Shown: in pieces, positions 14,968 to 21,650 of the stretch
Numbering within the stretch: the first letter of the stretch is position 1
Layout: each line of letters opens with the position of its first letter
Assembly (NCBI GenBank): GCA_035934555.1
Contig: DASYXT010000138.1
Location: 1 to 25,713, forward strand
Direction of reading: 5' to 3'
Source of the DNA: DASYXT01 sp035934555
GTDB taxonomy: Bacteria > Verrucomicrobiota > Verrucomicrobiia > Limisphaerales > UBA8199
DNA length: 25,713 nucleotides
Program-made: the position numbers and the translations under genes
The notes under the pieces: model-generated
The model's input: only the letters and a program-made list of their open reading frames with translations
Database searches by the model: none
Told to the model about the DNA's origin: nothing

Positions 14968-15780
14968 TCAGGTAGCCGGCTGGGAATCAGTGGCCGAAAC
15001 AAGCTCAATCGCGCGGGAGTCCAACAAGGCGTATTCGCCCGCATCCGTCGAGAGCATCCGTTGACCCAGGCCGACGAAGCACCCGCCTTCGTGCTCGGTC
15101 CAAACGGTTTTGCGCGCCAGACGAATCGCATCGTCCTCGCTGTCTTCACTGCCCGCGTAGCGGGCGGGGATGAACCCCGCGGCGTCGCCGCCGTTGGTCC
15201 AATGGAACTGGGAGGGGGTCCAAACGGCGTCGCGCAGATCCGTGGGTTTGCCGACCTGGATTTTCGCCAGTCGGCAGAAGGGGACCCAATAGTACTTTCC
15301 GTCGATGATGGCTTCGAGCACGGGGCCAAGACGGGAGTCGGCGTCGCAAATCCATTCGAACGGACGGCCATCAATGGTGCCCGGACTGGCGGGCGCCGCA
15401 TCGAACGCGCGCGCCCGAAGCTCAGCGGCGGCCGCGTAGCGCCCTTCAGCCATTAGGCCGTTGGCCTGGACCAGCCACCCAAGCCATTCCTGCGGCTCGC
15501 CGAAGATCAACGGCGTGCGTTTGCCGGCGAAAACCTCGCGGCGGAACAATTCACACGCAATGACCTGGCGGAAGACCTGCGCCAGGAGCATCGTTTCAGC
15601 ATCGAGGCCGGCGACCACTTGGAGCTGCGTCAGCGCCTTATCCAGCCGCCCCAGCACGCAATCCAACTGGAACAGAAACAGGCGCAGGTTCTGGTCGGCG
15701 GGCTTTTGCCGGATCTCAGACTGCAAGGCGGCCAGCCCATCTGCGAGCCGGCCGCCGCGAACCAATTCGGCGGAAGTCAT
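14968..15780 (-). CDS. tagJ: T6SS accessory protein TagJ (ImpE family)
   Basis: A protein of 270 residues. The N-terminal half is TPR-like ('LADGLAALQSEIRQKPADQN', 'RLFLFQLDCVLGRLDKALTQ'). The C-terminal half has the ImpE landmarks 'FEWICDADSRLGPVLEAIID', 'GKYYWVPFCRLAKIQVGKP', 'DLRDAVWTP' and 'FIPARYAGSE'. In Pseudomonas the homologue binds the TssB N-terminal helix and helps bring ClpV to the contracted sheath; that is family knowledge. The ATG 15780 is 46 bp after hcp, and its only Shine-Dalgarno-like bases (GGTGG) lie in a hairpin. It is followed by tssE after 12 bp. Confidence 0.92.
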   Translation of the reverse strand: MTSAELVRGGRLADGLAALQSEIRQKPADQNLRLFLFQLDCVLGRLDKALTQLQVVAGLDAETMLLAQVFRQVIACELFRREVFAGKRTPLIFGEPQEWLGWLVQANGLMAEGRYAAAAELRARAFDAAPASPGTIDGRPFEWICDADSRLGPVLEAIIDGKYYWVPFCRLAKIQVGKPTDLRDAVWTPSQFHWTNGGDAAGFIPARYAGSEDSEDDAIRLARKTVWTEHEGGCFVGLGQRMLSTDAGEYALLDSRAIELVSATDSQPAT

Positions 15781-15785
15781 AAATG

Positions 15786-15814
15786 ACCACCGGCCCGCCA
15801 GTGGGCGTGGTGGT
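15786..15814 (-). promoter_or_regulatory. Stem-loop between hcp and tagJ covering the tagJ ribosome site
   Basis: The outer stem is ACCACC (15786-15791) with GGTGGT (15809-15814), and the inner stem is CGCC (15796-15799) with GGCG (15804-15807). It starts 12 bases after the hcp stop and ends 6 bases before the tagJ ATG. On the transcribed strand it includes the GGTGG that would serve as the tagJ ribosome site. It may lower tagJ translation relative to hcp or protect the 3' end of hcp mRNA. It has no U-run. Confidence 0.45.
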
Positions 15815-15826
15815 TGGGTCTGGGCA

Positions 15827-16309
15827 TCAGCCGCCCTTGTTCTGTTTCAAATCCCAATGTACTGGGATCTTGGAACCGAGAGTGCCATCCGGTTTTTGTG
15901 GATAGTACTCGTATTCGATTTTCGCGAAATTCAGGGTGATCCGGTCCACGGGAACTTCGGCCCCTGTGTTGCCGCCGGTTTGGAACGAAGAGACCAGTAA
16001 GTCGGTGAATTTCACCTTCATGTACTCTTGCTGATCCTTGCCCGCCTTGCGGCAGGTGAGCAGAGCGCTTTTGATATGCGAGCCGTTGGCGCAGGCCAGC
16101 AGCAACTTGGGGCTGGCCTTGTTGACGCGCATGCCGAAGCTAAAGTCCTGCATGGAAACCTTGCCCGAGCCGCCGCCGCCGCCGCCAGCGTGGGCACCGG
16201 TTTGGGTTTCACCCCAGGACCACGAGTCGATATCAATTTCGTCTTTGTGTTTGGAGTCGGCGCTCTCGCCCTCAACACCCTCGAGTTTGAGGAAGTAATC
16301 AACTGCCAT
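15827..16309 (-). CDS. hcp: T6SS inner-tube protein Hcp (TssD)
   Basis: A protein of 160 residues. 'MAVDYFLKLEGVEGESADSK' at the start and 'DEIDIDSWSWGETQTG' (about 23-38) are the standard Hcp1 pattern. 'KVSMQDFSFGMRVNKASPKL' and 'ITLNFAKIEYEYYPQ' follow in order. Hcp forms hexameric rings that stack into the tube fired by the sheath, and it also chaperones small effectors. A Gly-rich loop (GGGGGGSG, about residues 42-49) lies at the usual variable loop. The ATG 16309 has no Shine-Dalgarno (CCTCC occurs instead). A 121-bp leader with two hairpins separates it from tssC, so separate expression control is likely. Confidence 0.96.
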   Translation of the reverse strand: MAVDYFLKLEGVEGESADSKHKDEIDIDSWSWGETQTGAHAGGGGGGSGKVSMQDFSFGMRVNKASPKLLLACANGSHIKSALLTCRKAGKDQQEYMKVKFTDLLVSSFQTGGNTGAEVPVDRITLNFAKIEYEYYPQKPDGTLGSKIPVHWDLKQNKGG

Positions 16310-16339
16310 AATGTATCGGAGGTATCAGATCTGCATTTA

Positions 16340-16367
16340 GCCGGAACTCCTGTGCCCGGAATCCGGC
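16340..16367 (-). promoter_or_regulatory. Second stem-loop in the hcp leader
   Basis: GCCGGA (16340-16345) pairs with TCCGGC (16362-16367). The right half alone is also the palindrome CCGGA-A-TCCGG (16356-16366), so two folds compete. It lies 31 bases before the hcp ATG. It could affect hcp translation or mark a processing site; this is inference only. Confidence 0.3.
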
Positions 16368-16388
16368 AGGTTTGTTCGTTAGGTTCAT

Positions 16389-16412
16389 CCGCCCGGTGGC
16401 ACACTCGGGCGG
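16389..16412 (-). promoter_or_regulatory. Strong GC stem-loop just after tssC
   Basis: CCGCCCG (16389-16395) pairs perfectly with CGGGCGG (16406-16412) across a 10-base loop. It begins 18 bases after the tssC stop. No U-run follows on the minus strand (ATGAACC), so it is not a classical intrinsic terminator. An mRNA-stability or attenuation element between tssBC and hcp is possible. Confidence 0.45.
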
Positions 16413-16430
16413 GTGCTCAATCCGATGCAA

Positions 16431-17918
16431 TTACTTTCCGCTCGGCACCCGGGATACCAGGCGCAGCGAGACACTCAGGCCTTCCAATTGATAATGGGGG
16501 CGGAGGTAAAATTTGGAAGTGTAGTAGCCAGGGTTGCCTTTGACCTCTTCGACCACCACTTTTGCTTCCGCCAGCGGATAACGCCGCTTCATCTCCTCGT
16601 CGGCTTTGGAGTCGCAAGTGTATTGGTTAATCCACTTGTTCAACCAAATCTCCATGTCCTCCCGTTCTTTGAATGAACCTACTTTGTCGTAAACCATCTT
16701 GTTCAGGTAATGCGCGAAGCGGCAGGTGGCGAAGAGGTACGGCAACCGCGCGCTCAAATTGGCATTAGCCGTCGCGTCCGGGTCTTCGTACCCGGCCGGC
16801 TTTTGCAGCGACTGCGCCCCGATGAACGCAGCGAAGTCAGTGTTCTTGTAATGCGACAGAGGCATGAAACCGTTTTTGGCCAACTCGGCCTCCCGGCGCA
16901 TCGTGATGGCGATTTCAGTCGGGCACTTCATGTCCACGCCCCCATCGTCCGTCGGGAACGTATGGACCGGCAATCCCTCGACGATGCCGCCGGACTCGGT
17001 GCCGCGAATACAAGCGCACCAGCCGTAATTCTTAAACGCGCGCGTGATGTTGGTGGCCATCGCGTAGGCGGAATTAGACCAGCAATACTTGCCGTGGTCG
17101 GCCCCGGCGGTGTCTTCCTCAAACGCGAATTCCTCGAGTGGAACGGTTTTGGCGCCATAAGGCAGGCGAGCCAGGAACCGCGGCATCGCCAAGCCAATGT
17201 ACCGCGCGTCGTCGGAATCGCGCAACGAACGCCAGGCGGCGTATTCGGCCGTTTGGAAGATTTTGGTCAGGTCACGTGGATTGGCCAATTCCTGCCAGGA
17301 ATCCATGCCCATCACACTGGGAGCGGCGCCGGCAATGAAAGGCGCGTGGGCGGCGGCGGCTACTTGAGCGATGTTGCCCAACATTTTGACGTCTTCGGGC
17401 GCGTTATCGAAGAAATAATCGCCGATCAGCGCCCCGTACGGCTGGCCGCCGGGGGTGCTATACTCTTCGTCGTAAAGCTTCTTGAAAACCGGGCTCTGGT
17501 CCCAGGCGGTGCCTTCGAATTTCTTCAGAGTCTTCTTGAGCTCACCCTTTGAAATGTTCAGCACGCGAATTTTGAGCATCTCGTCGGTCTCGGTGTTGTT
17601 GACCAGGTGGTGCAACCCGCGCCAGGAGCCTTCGAGCGCCTTAAAATCTTCGTGATGCAGAATGAGGTTAATCTGCTCGGAAAGCTTGCGGTCAATCTCC
17701 GCAATGATGGCGGAGATGGTGCGGTTGACATCGGGTGAGATGAGGGCCGTCGAGGCCAGGGCCTGCTGGGCGAGGGTACGAACGGCGGTTTGGACCGCGG
17801 TCTGTTTCTCAGGCGTGCGAGCGCCGATGCTCTTGTTCAGCAGCGATTCAAACTCGCTGACCTCGGCTGGGGCAGGGGCGGCGGCGCCGGCTTGGGCGGC
17901 GGTTTCGGGGGGCATCAT
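16431..17918 (-). CDS. tssC: T6SS contractile sheath large subunit TssC (VipB)
   Basis: A protein of 495 residues, the normal size. The diagnostic motifs are 'LEGSWRGLHHLVNNTETDEM' (about 95-114), 'DEEYSTPGGQPYGALIGDYF' (about 150-169), 'FLARLPYGAKTVPLEEFAFE' and the C-terminal 'YLRPHYQLEGLSVSLRLVSR'. It pairs with TssB to form the sheath whose contraction drives the Hcp tube. The start codon is the first of two ATGs (17918 or 17915), with AAAGGA about 8 bases upstream. It lies 22 bp after tssB. An Ala/Pro-rich N-terminal stretch of about 20 residues precedes the conserved part. Confidence 0.97.
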   Translation of the reverse strand: MMPPETAAQAGAAAPAPAEVSEFESLLNKSIGARTPEKQTAVQTAVRTLAQQALASTALISPDVNRTISAIIAEIDRKLSEQINLILHHEDFKALEGSWRGLHHLVNNTETDEMLKIRVLNISKGELKKTLKKFEGTAWDQSPVFKKLYDEEYSTPGGQPYGALIGDYFFDNAPEDVKMLGNIAQVAAAAHAPFIAGAAPSVMGMDSWQELANPRDLTKIFQTAEYAAWRSLRDSDDARYIGLAMPRFLARLPYGAKTVPLEEFAFEEDTAGADHGKYCWSNSAYAMATNITRAFKNYGWCACIRGTESGGIVEGLPVHTFPTDDGGVDMKCPTEIAITMRREAELAKNGFMPLSHYKNTDFAAFIGAQSLQKPAGYEDPDATANANLSARLPYLFATCRFAHYLNKMVYDKVGSFKEREDMEIWLNKWINQYTCDSKADEEMKRRYPLAEAKVVVEEVKGNPGYYTSKFYLRPHYQLEGLSVSLRLVSRVPSGK

Positions 17919-17940
17919 AACTGTGTCCTTTGGTTAAAGA

Positions 17941-18453
17941 TTACTTACCGGTGGGCGCTTCGGTGTTGGGGACCGCGGCGAGCGACTTCATCAAATCCGG
18001 ATTCTCCAAAAGTTTCGCCAGCATCTGTTCGGCCTTGTCGCGGCCATCCATATAAGTCAGCAGATTGGCCAATTCGGTGCGAGCCTGGAGGAGTTTGTTC
18101 AGCGCATCGACTTTCCGCGCCACCGCCGCAGGGGAAAAGTCGTCCATGCTCTCGAAGGTCATCTCGATATTGAGATTTCCCTCACCAGTCAGAGTGTTGG
18201 GGACCTGAAAGGCGACACGCGGTTTGCAGGCTTTGAGCCGATCATCAAAATTATCGACATCAATTTCGAGAAACTTGCGCTCGGATACCGGTGCCAGGGG
18301 CTCGGCGGGTTTGCCGGACAGATCCGACATGACGCCCATGACAAAAGGCAGTTCCACCTTTTTGGCGCTGCCGTAGGTTTCTAGATCGTATTCGATCTGG
18401 ACGCGTGGAGCCCGGTTGCGGGCGATGAACTTTTGGCTGCTTGATTTGGCCAT
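17941..18453 (-). CDS. tssB: T6SS contractile sheath small subunit TssB (VipA)
   Basis: A protein of 170 residues. 'SSSQKFIARNRAPRVQIEYD' at the start, 'KKVELPFVMGVMSDLSGKP' (about 30-48), 'RKFLEIDVDNFDDRLKACKP' and 'ARTELANLLTYMDGRDKAE' are the VipA/TssB signatures. It forms the sheath with TssC, and its N-terminal helix is the contact for TagJ/ClpV in other bacteria. It is the first gene of the T6SS operon, divergent from a methyltransferase gene. The ATG 18453 has no clear Shine-Dalgarno, and the leader from the predicted start is about 26 bases. Confidence 0.97.
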   Translation of the reverse strand: MAKSSSQKFIARNRAPRVQIEYDLETYGSAKKVELPFVMGVMSDLSGKPAEPLAPVSERKFLEIDVDNFDDRLKACKPRVAFQVPNTLTGEGNLNIEMTFESMDDFSPAAVARKVDALNKLLQARTELANLLTYMDGRDKAEQMLAKLLENPDLMKSLAAVPNTEAPTGK

Positions 18454-18485
18454 AAAATCAATACTGGTTTATTGGGATTTTTATC

Positions 18486-18514
18486 AGCATCCTGGAAAGC
18501 ACCTTGCTTGTCAA
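18486..18514 (-). promoter_or_regulatory. Candidate sigma-70-type promoter of the T6SS operon
   Basis: On the minus strand TTGACA (18514-18509, perfect -35) is followed after 17 bases by GATGCT (18491-18486, weak -10). It would start RNA near 18479, about 26 bases before the tssB ATG. It overlaps the sigma-54-like site on the other strand. Confidence 0.4.
18493..18508 (+). promoter_or_regulatory. Candidate sigma-54 (-24/-12) promoter of the methyltransferase gene
   Basis: TGGAAAGCACCTTGCT matches the -24/-12 consensus TGGCACG-N4-TTGCW, with GG (18494-18495) and GC (18506-18507) separated by the required 10 bases. It points toward the gene at 18545 and predicts a start near 18519. No enhancer-binding activator gene is seen in the window. 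Confidence 0.4.
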
Positions 18515-18544
18515 GGGGTTTTGGAAAAAAATGCCGGTGCATCC

Positions 18545-20110
18545 GTGACCACTCAAAGCGAATACGACCGGGTAGCCTATCCGAGCTACACCCACCCGCA
18601 GACACACCCGGACCGATTGGCGGTGCTGGGGCGGTTGTTCGGGCTTAAACCAGCGGCCGTGACGGCTTGCCGCGTGCTGGAAGTGGGCTGCGGCGATGGA
18701 ACGAATCTGGCCCCAATGGCTTGGGCATTACCGGGCAGCGAGTTCGTGGGCTTGGATTTGGCCAGCCAACCGGTGCAGCGTGGCCAGGATATGGCCCGCG
18801 AGCTGGGGCTGAAGAACCTTCGCCTGGTCCAGGCCAACGTGACCCAACTCAGCCCGGACTGGGGCCGCTTCGATTACATTTTGGCCCATGGCTTTTTTTC
18901 CTGGGTGCCGCACGAGGCCCAACAGCATTTGTTCGAGGCTTGCCGGCATCTGTTGCAGCCCCAAGGGATTGCCTTTATCAGCTACAACGCCTTTCCGGGA
19001 TGCCACCTGCGCCAGATGGTGCGCGAAATGATGCATTTTCACGTGCGCGGATTTGAAGAACCCCGCGAGCGCATCGCCCAGGCCCAAGCCTTGCTCCAGT
19101 TCCTGGTCAAAGCACAGGACACCCGCGATGAATACCGCCTTTGGCTCAAGGCGGAACTCGAGCAGGTCCAAGACCACGCTCCGGGGCACATGTATCATGA
19201 CGAGCTGGCGCCGTTGAATGAGCCGCTCTATTTCACTCAATTTATGGCTCTGGCCGCTGAGCACCACCTTCAGTATCTGGGCGAGGCCGACTTTTTCGAG
19301 ATGTCCGATCACATCTTCCATGAGGAGGTCCGCGAGAGACTCAAAGCGCTGGGACCAAACAGGCTCGCGCGCGAACAGTACCTGGATTTCCTGAAGTGCC
19401 GCCGGTTTCGCCAAACGTTGCTCTGCCGGCGCGACGCGACCTTGCGCGCGGAGCCGGCCAGCGCCGAGGTGGCGGGATTGCTCATCAGTTCGGCAGCGGT
19501 TCGGATGCCTGGCCATACCGATCTGCGACCCGGGGTGAGGTGTGTGTTTGAAAACCCTAAAGGCGCCAAATGCCAAACTGACCTGCCGATGGGCAAGGCG
19601 GCTCTGGAAATCCTGGGCAGCCAGTGGCCATTTCCGTTAGCGTTCACGGACCTGGTGCGGGAAATTCAGCAACGCTTGGCACAGGCGGGATTGACCCTGG
19701 ATTCAGCGCCGGTTTCCCGGGAAGAATTATGCGAGTTTCTTTTAGAGCTCTATGCCGGGGGCGTGGTGGAATTCCGTACTTGGTTGCCCGCAATCGCCCC
19801 GGAACCCGGGCTCCGCCCCATGGTCCATCCGCTGGCGCGTTGGCAAGCCCAACACGGCACCTGGGTCGCTTCGTTGTTTCATCTCGCCGTGAAGGTGGAA
19901 GATGAACTAGGCCGAATGTTGCTGTGCCGGCTCGACGGCACATTGGAAGGGCCAGCTCTGAAGCAAGCGGTTTGGGAGTTCCTCCGGGCTAAGAATGCAC
20001 TGGCCCTCGGCGCGGGTGGCGAGGCCGAAGCGCGGCGCGCAATGGAAGCTCAGTTGGAGCAAAACCTCGGCAAGCTCGCGCGTCTGGGGTTGCTAATCCC
20101 TTGCCCGTAG
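18545..20110 (+). CDS. SAM-dependent methyltransferase with methyltransferase-regulatory-type domain
   Basis: A protein of 521 residues. The Rossmann methyltransferase domain lies at about 1-150: 'VTTQSEYDRVAYPSYTHPQT' at the start, glycine motif 'VLEVGCGDGTNLAPMA' (about 44-59), 'FVGLDLASQPV', and 'YILAHGFFSWVP'. The text 'QSEYDRVxYPSxxxxQTHPD' and the later 'NAFPGCHLRQMVREMMHFHV' match proteins that combine a class I methyltransferase with a regulatory region (PF10119-like, from memory). The target is unknown. GTG 18545 is chosen because family members start 'M-T-x-x-x-YDxVxYP', with a GGAAAAAA stretch about 17 bases upstream. A longer frame from TTG/ATG upstream would run through the promoter region. 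It is divergent from tssB with 91 bp between them. Co-regulation with the T6SS is possible, but a modification of T6SS parts is speculation. Confidence 0.8.
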   Translation: MTTQSEYDRVAYPSYTHPQTHPDRLAVLGRLFGLKPAAVTACRVLEVGCGDGTNLAPMAWALPGSEFVGLDLASQPVQRGQDMARELGLKNLRLVQANVTQLSPDWGRFDYILAHGFFSWVPHEAQQHLFEACRHLLQPQGIAFISYNAFPGCHLRQMVREMMHFHVRGFEEPRERIAQAQALLQFLVKAQDTRDEYRLWLKAELEQVQDHAPGHMYHDELAPLNEPLYFTQFMALAAEHHLQYLGEADFFEMSDHIFHEEVRERLKALGPNRLAREQYLDFLKCRRFRQTLLCRRDATLRAEPASAEVAGLLISSAAVRMPGHTDLRPGVRCVFENPKGAKCQTDLPMGKAALEILGSQWPFPLAFTDLVREIQQRLAQAGLTLDSAPVSREELCEFLLELYAGGVVEFRTWLPAIAPEPGLRPMVHPLARWQAQHGTWVASLFHLAVKVEDELGRMLLCRLDGTLEGPALKQAVWEFLRAKNALALGAGGEAEARRAMEAQLEQNLGKLARLGLLIPCP

Positions 20111-20131
20111 CGCTGCGAAACAACCGGCGGC

Positions 20132-20551
20132 TCACAGCACTCGTTTCAGCAGAGGGGTGCGGCGAAAAACCAGGCTGCTCGCCAAATACGCGACCACCAC
20201 CCCCAAAACTGACGCGCCGAGGAACTTCACGATCTTGGGCGCATCGAATCCGCGCAAAGCCAAAGTCACTGCGATGAGGAGCGGCGGATGAAACACGGCG
20301 ATCAGAAAGAGCAGGCCCATGAAAAAAGCCTGCAGGAACATTTGATACGCGGCAAACAGAACCAGGACGCCCCGGGCCGGCACCGGGTCTTCCATAAAGT
20401 ACCAGCTCCCCAGATGGCTGTAAGTCACCGCGGCGTGCATGCTGACAACCAGCACGATCATCATCCAGCGCAAGTTGTCGATGAACTCGAGACGGGAACT
20501 CGCTCCTGCGATAGAGCCAGCTTCCGGCTGAATTGCCGGGGTGGCGCTCAT
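20132..20551 (-). CDS. Membrane acyltransferase (OpgC-like) with its middle deleted in frame
   Basis: A protein of 139 residues joining two ends of a much longer family. Residues about 20-80 ('SRLEFIDNLRWMMIVLVVSM', 'HAAVTYSHLGSWYFM', 'QMFLQAFFMGLLFLIA') match the N-terminus of acyltransferase-3/OpgC-type membrane proteins. Residues about 82-139 ('VFHPPLLIAVTLALRGFDAP', 'RRTPLLKRVL') match the extreme C-terminus. Normal members have about 360-400 residues and 10 or so membrane segments, so about 220 residues are missing at the junction after 'FLIA'. The frame stays open, so it may be expressed, but it should not be a working acyltransferase. ATG 20551 is preferred to the upstream codon at 20611. 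It lies 25 bp after the TerB/DUF697-like gene. Its 3' end faces the methyltransferase gene (21 bp). Confidence 0.7.
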   Translation of the reverse strand: MSATPAIQPEAGSIAGASSRLEFIDNLRWMMIVLVVSMHAAVTYSHLGSWYFMEDPVPARGVLVLFAAYQMFLQAFFMGLLFLIAVFHPPLLIAVTLALRGFDAPKIVKFLGASVLGVVVAYLASSLVFRRTPLLKRVL

Positions 20552-20576
20552 GAATTCTGCCTGAGCGCAGGGCGGC

Positions 20577-21521
20577 CTACTGTCTGACCAGCGGCAACAA
20601 TTGCGCGACATTCACCTGGCGCGCTTTCTGGGCGATGTCGCCCGAATACCGGCCTTGGAGTTGCCGGCCCTCCTGCAACATCGATGCGAAAGTGTCCTTC
20701 AACTGCTGGGTGCTGAGCGTGCGCCCGCCGGCGTAGTAACGTCGAGCCACCTGTCCCAGGGCGTAGGTCGTCGCGAAAGCGAAGGCGGACCCAACCGCTT
20801 CTCCGGCCAACCCGCCTAGTAATCCGCCGGCGACACGCCGCGCCAGTCCACCGACCAGCCTGCGGGTGAACCCTTCAAAGACCTGCGACGTCAACCCGAT
20901 CCCGATCGTCGCCAGGAAATCGGTCACGTGCCCGCGGTCCAGTTCGAAGCCGTAGCGCTTGCCGATATTGTACACCAGGCGCATTTGCAGCGGGATGATG
21001 GCCATCGTCGCCAAAGTGTGCGGCATGATCTCCAACGCACCGTTCAGAATGGCTGCGTTGAGTATCATCCGATCAACGTCGGCTTCGCGCGCCACGTCCA
21101 CCACGGGTGGCACCGCGGCCGATAATGGCTGAACGACCATCGCCTGGACCGCCTGTTGATGCGTGTCGGCCGCCGAAGCTTCCAGCCCCAGCGTCGGCCG
21201 CAATTGATTCAGGAATTCCTGTTCGGTGTCTTTCAGCGCACCATCGGCATTACAAACGCAGACCGCCATCTCATAGGCGAGGGTTTTGGCGGCAGGTGAT
21301 TGAAGCCCGGCTGCTACTTGCGCCAAAGATATCTTTCCGGTCAGCACGTCCTGGTAGGCCGTCGCGAGGTCCAGTTGTGGGTCAGAAAACCCTTTTATAA
21401 TCCGTTCGATCTGGGCGCGTTCGAGGTCGTCTTGCGCCCCGTCGGCCATCGCGGCCATGATGCAGATGCAAATAATCGCTTTGTGGTCCTGCTCGCTAAT
21501 CGCTTGAGGTTGAGTTGGCAT
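20577..21521 (-). CDS. TerB-like / DUF697-like protein of unknown function
   Basis: A protein of 314 residues from ATG 21521; an in-frame ATG at 21569 would add 16 residues, and ribosome sites are weak for both. The N-terminal half (about 10-125) is all-helical, with 'DHKAIICICIMAAMADGAQD' and 'ETAVCVCNADG'-like spacing ('YEMAVCVCNADGALKDTEQE'), which is the pattern of TerB-like/DUF533 domains with two acidic ADG/NADG helices. The C-terminal half (about 145-270) has 'DRMILNAAILNGALEIMPHT', 'RLVYNIGKRYGFELDRGHVT' and a Gly/Ala-rich hydrophobic hairpin ('GGLLGGLAGEAVGSAFAFAT'), resembling DUF697/YcjF membrane-associated regions. It probably binds the inner membrane. Its function is not known. 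It lies 82 bp (to ATG 21569) after the trehalose gene on the same strand. Confidence 0.6.
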   Translation of the reverse strand: MPTQPQAISEQDHKAIICICIMAAMADGAQDDLERAQIERIIKGFSDPQLDLATAYQDVLTGKISLAQVAAGLQSPAAKTLAYEMAVCVCNADGALKDTEQEFLNQLRPTLGLEASAADTHQQAVQAMVVQPLSAAVPPVVDVAREADVDRMILNAAILNGALEIMPHTLATMAIIPLQMRLVYNIGKRYGFELDRGHVTDFLATIGIGLTSQVFEGFTRRLVGGLARRVAGGLLGGLAGEAVGSAFAFATTYALGQVARRYYAGGRTLSTQQLKDTFASMLQEGRQLQGRYSGDIAQKARQVNVAQLLPLVRQ

Positions 21522-21650
21522 GCCACAGTATGCCTCGAGCCGATGCCGACTCCAATTGTAATCCGCCATGAGGATTGTAACGGCCCCAGTGCGTTCGCGT
21601 TGGCGCCCGCGAGCACATCGCCGGCCGGTTACTTCCTATTGTTCGCCCGC

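Noticed and set aside
18416..18544. Longer N-terminus for the methyltransferase starting at 18416
   Set aside because: The extra residues overlap the 5' end of tssB and the promoter region and do not resemble the family. GTG 18545 matches the family start.
18728..19576. Minus-strand frame of 282 codons opposite the methyltransferase gene
   Set aside because: It has no motif, while the plus-strand frame has a clear SAM-binding motif and family text.
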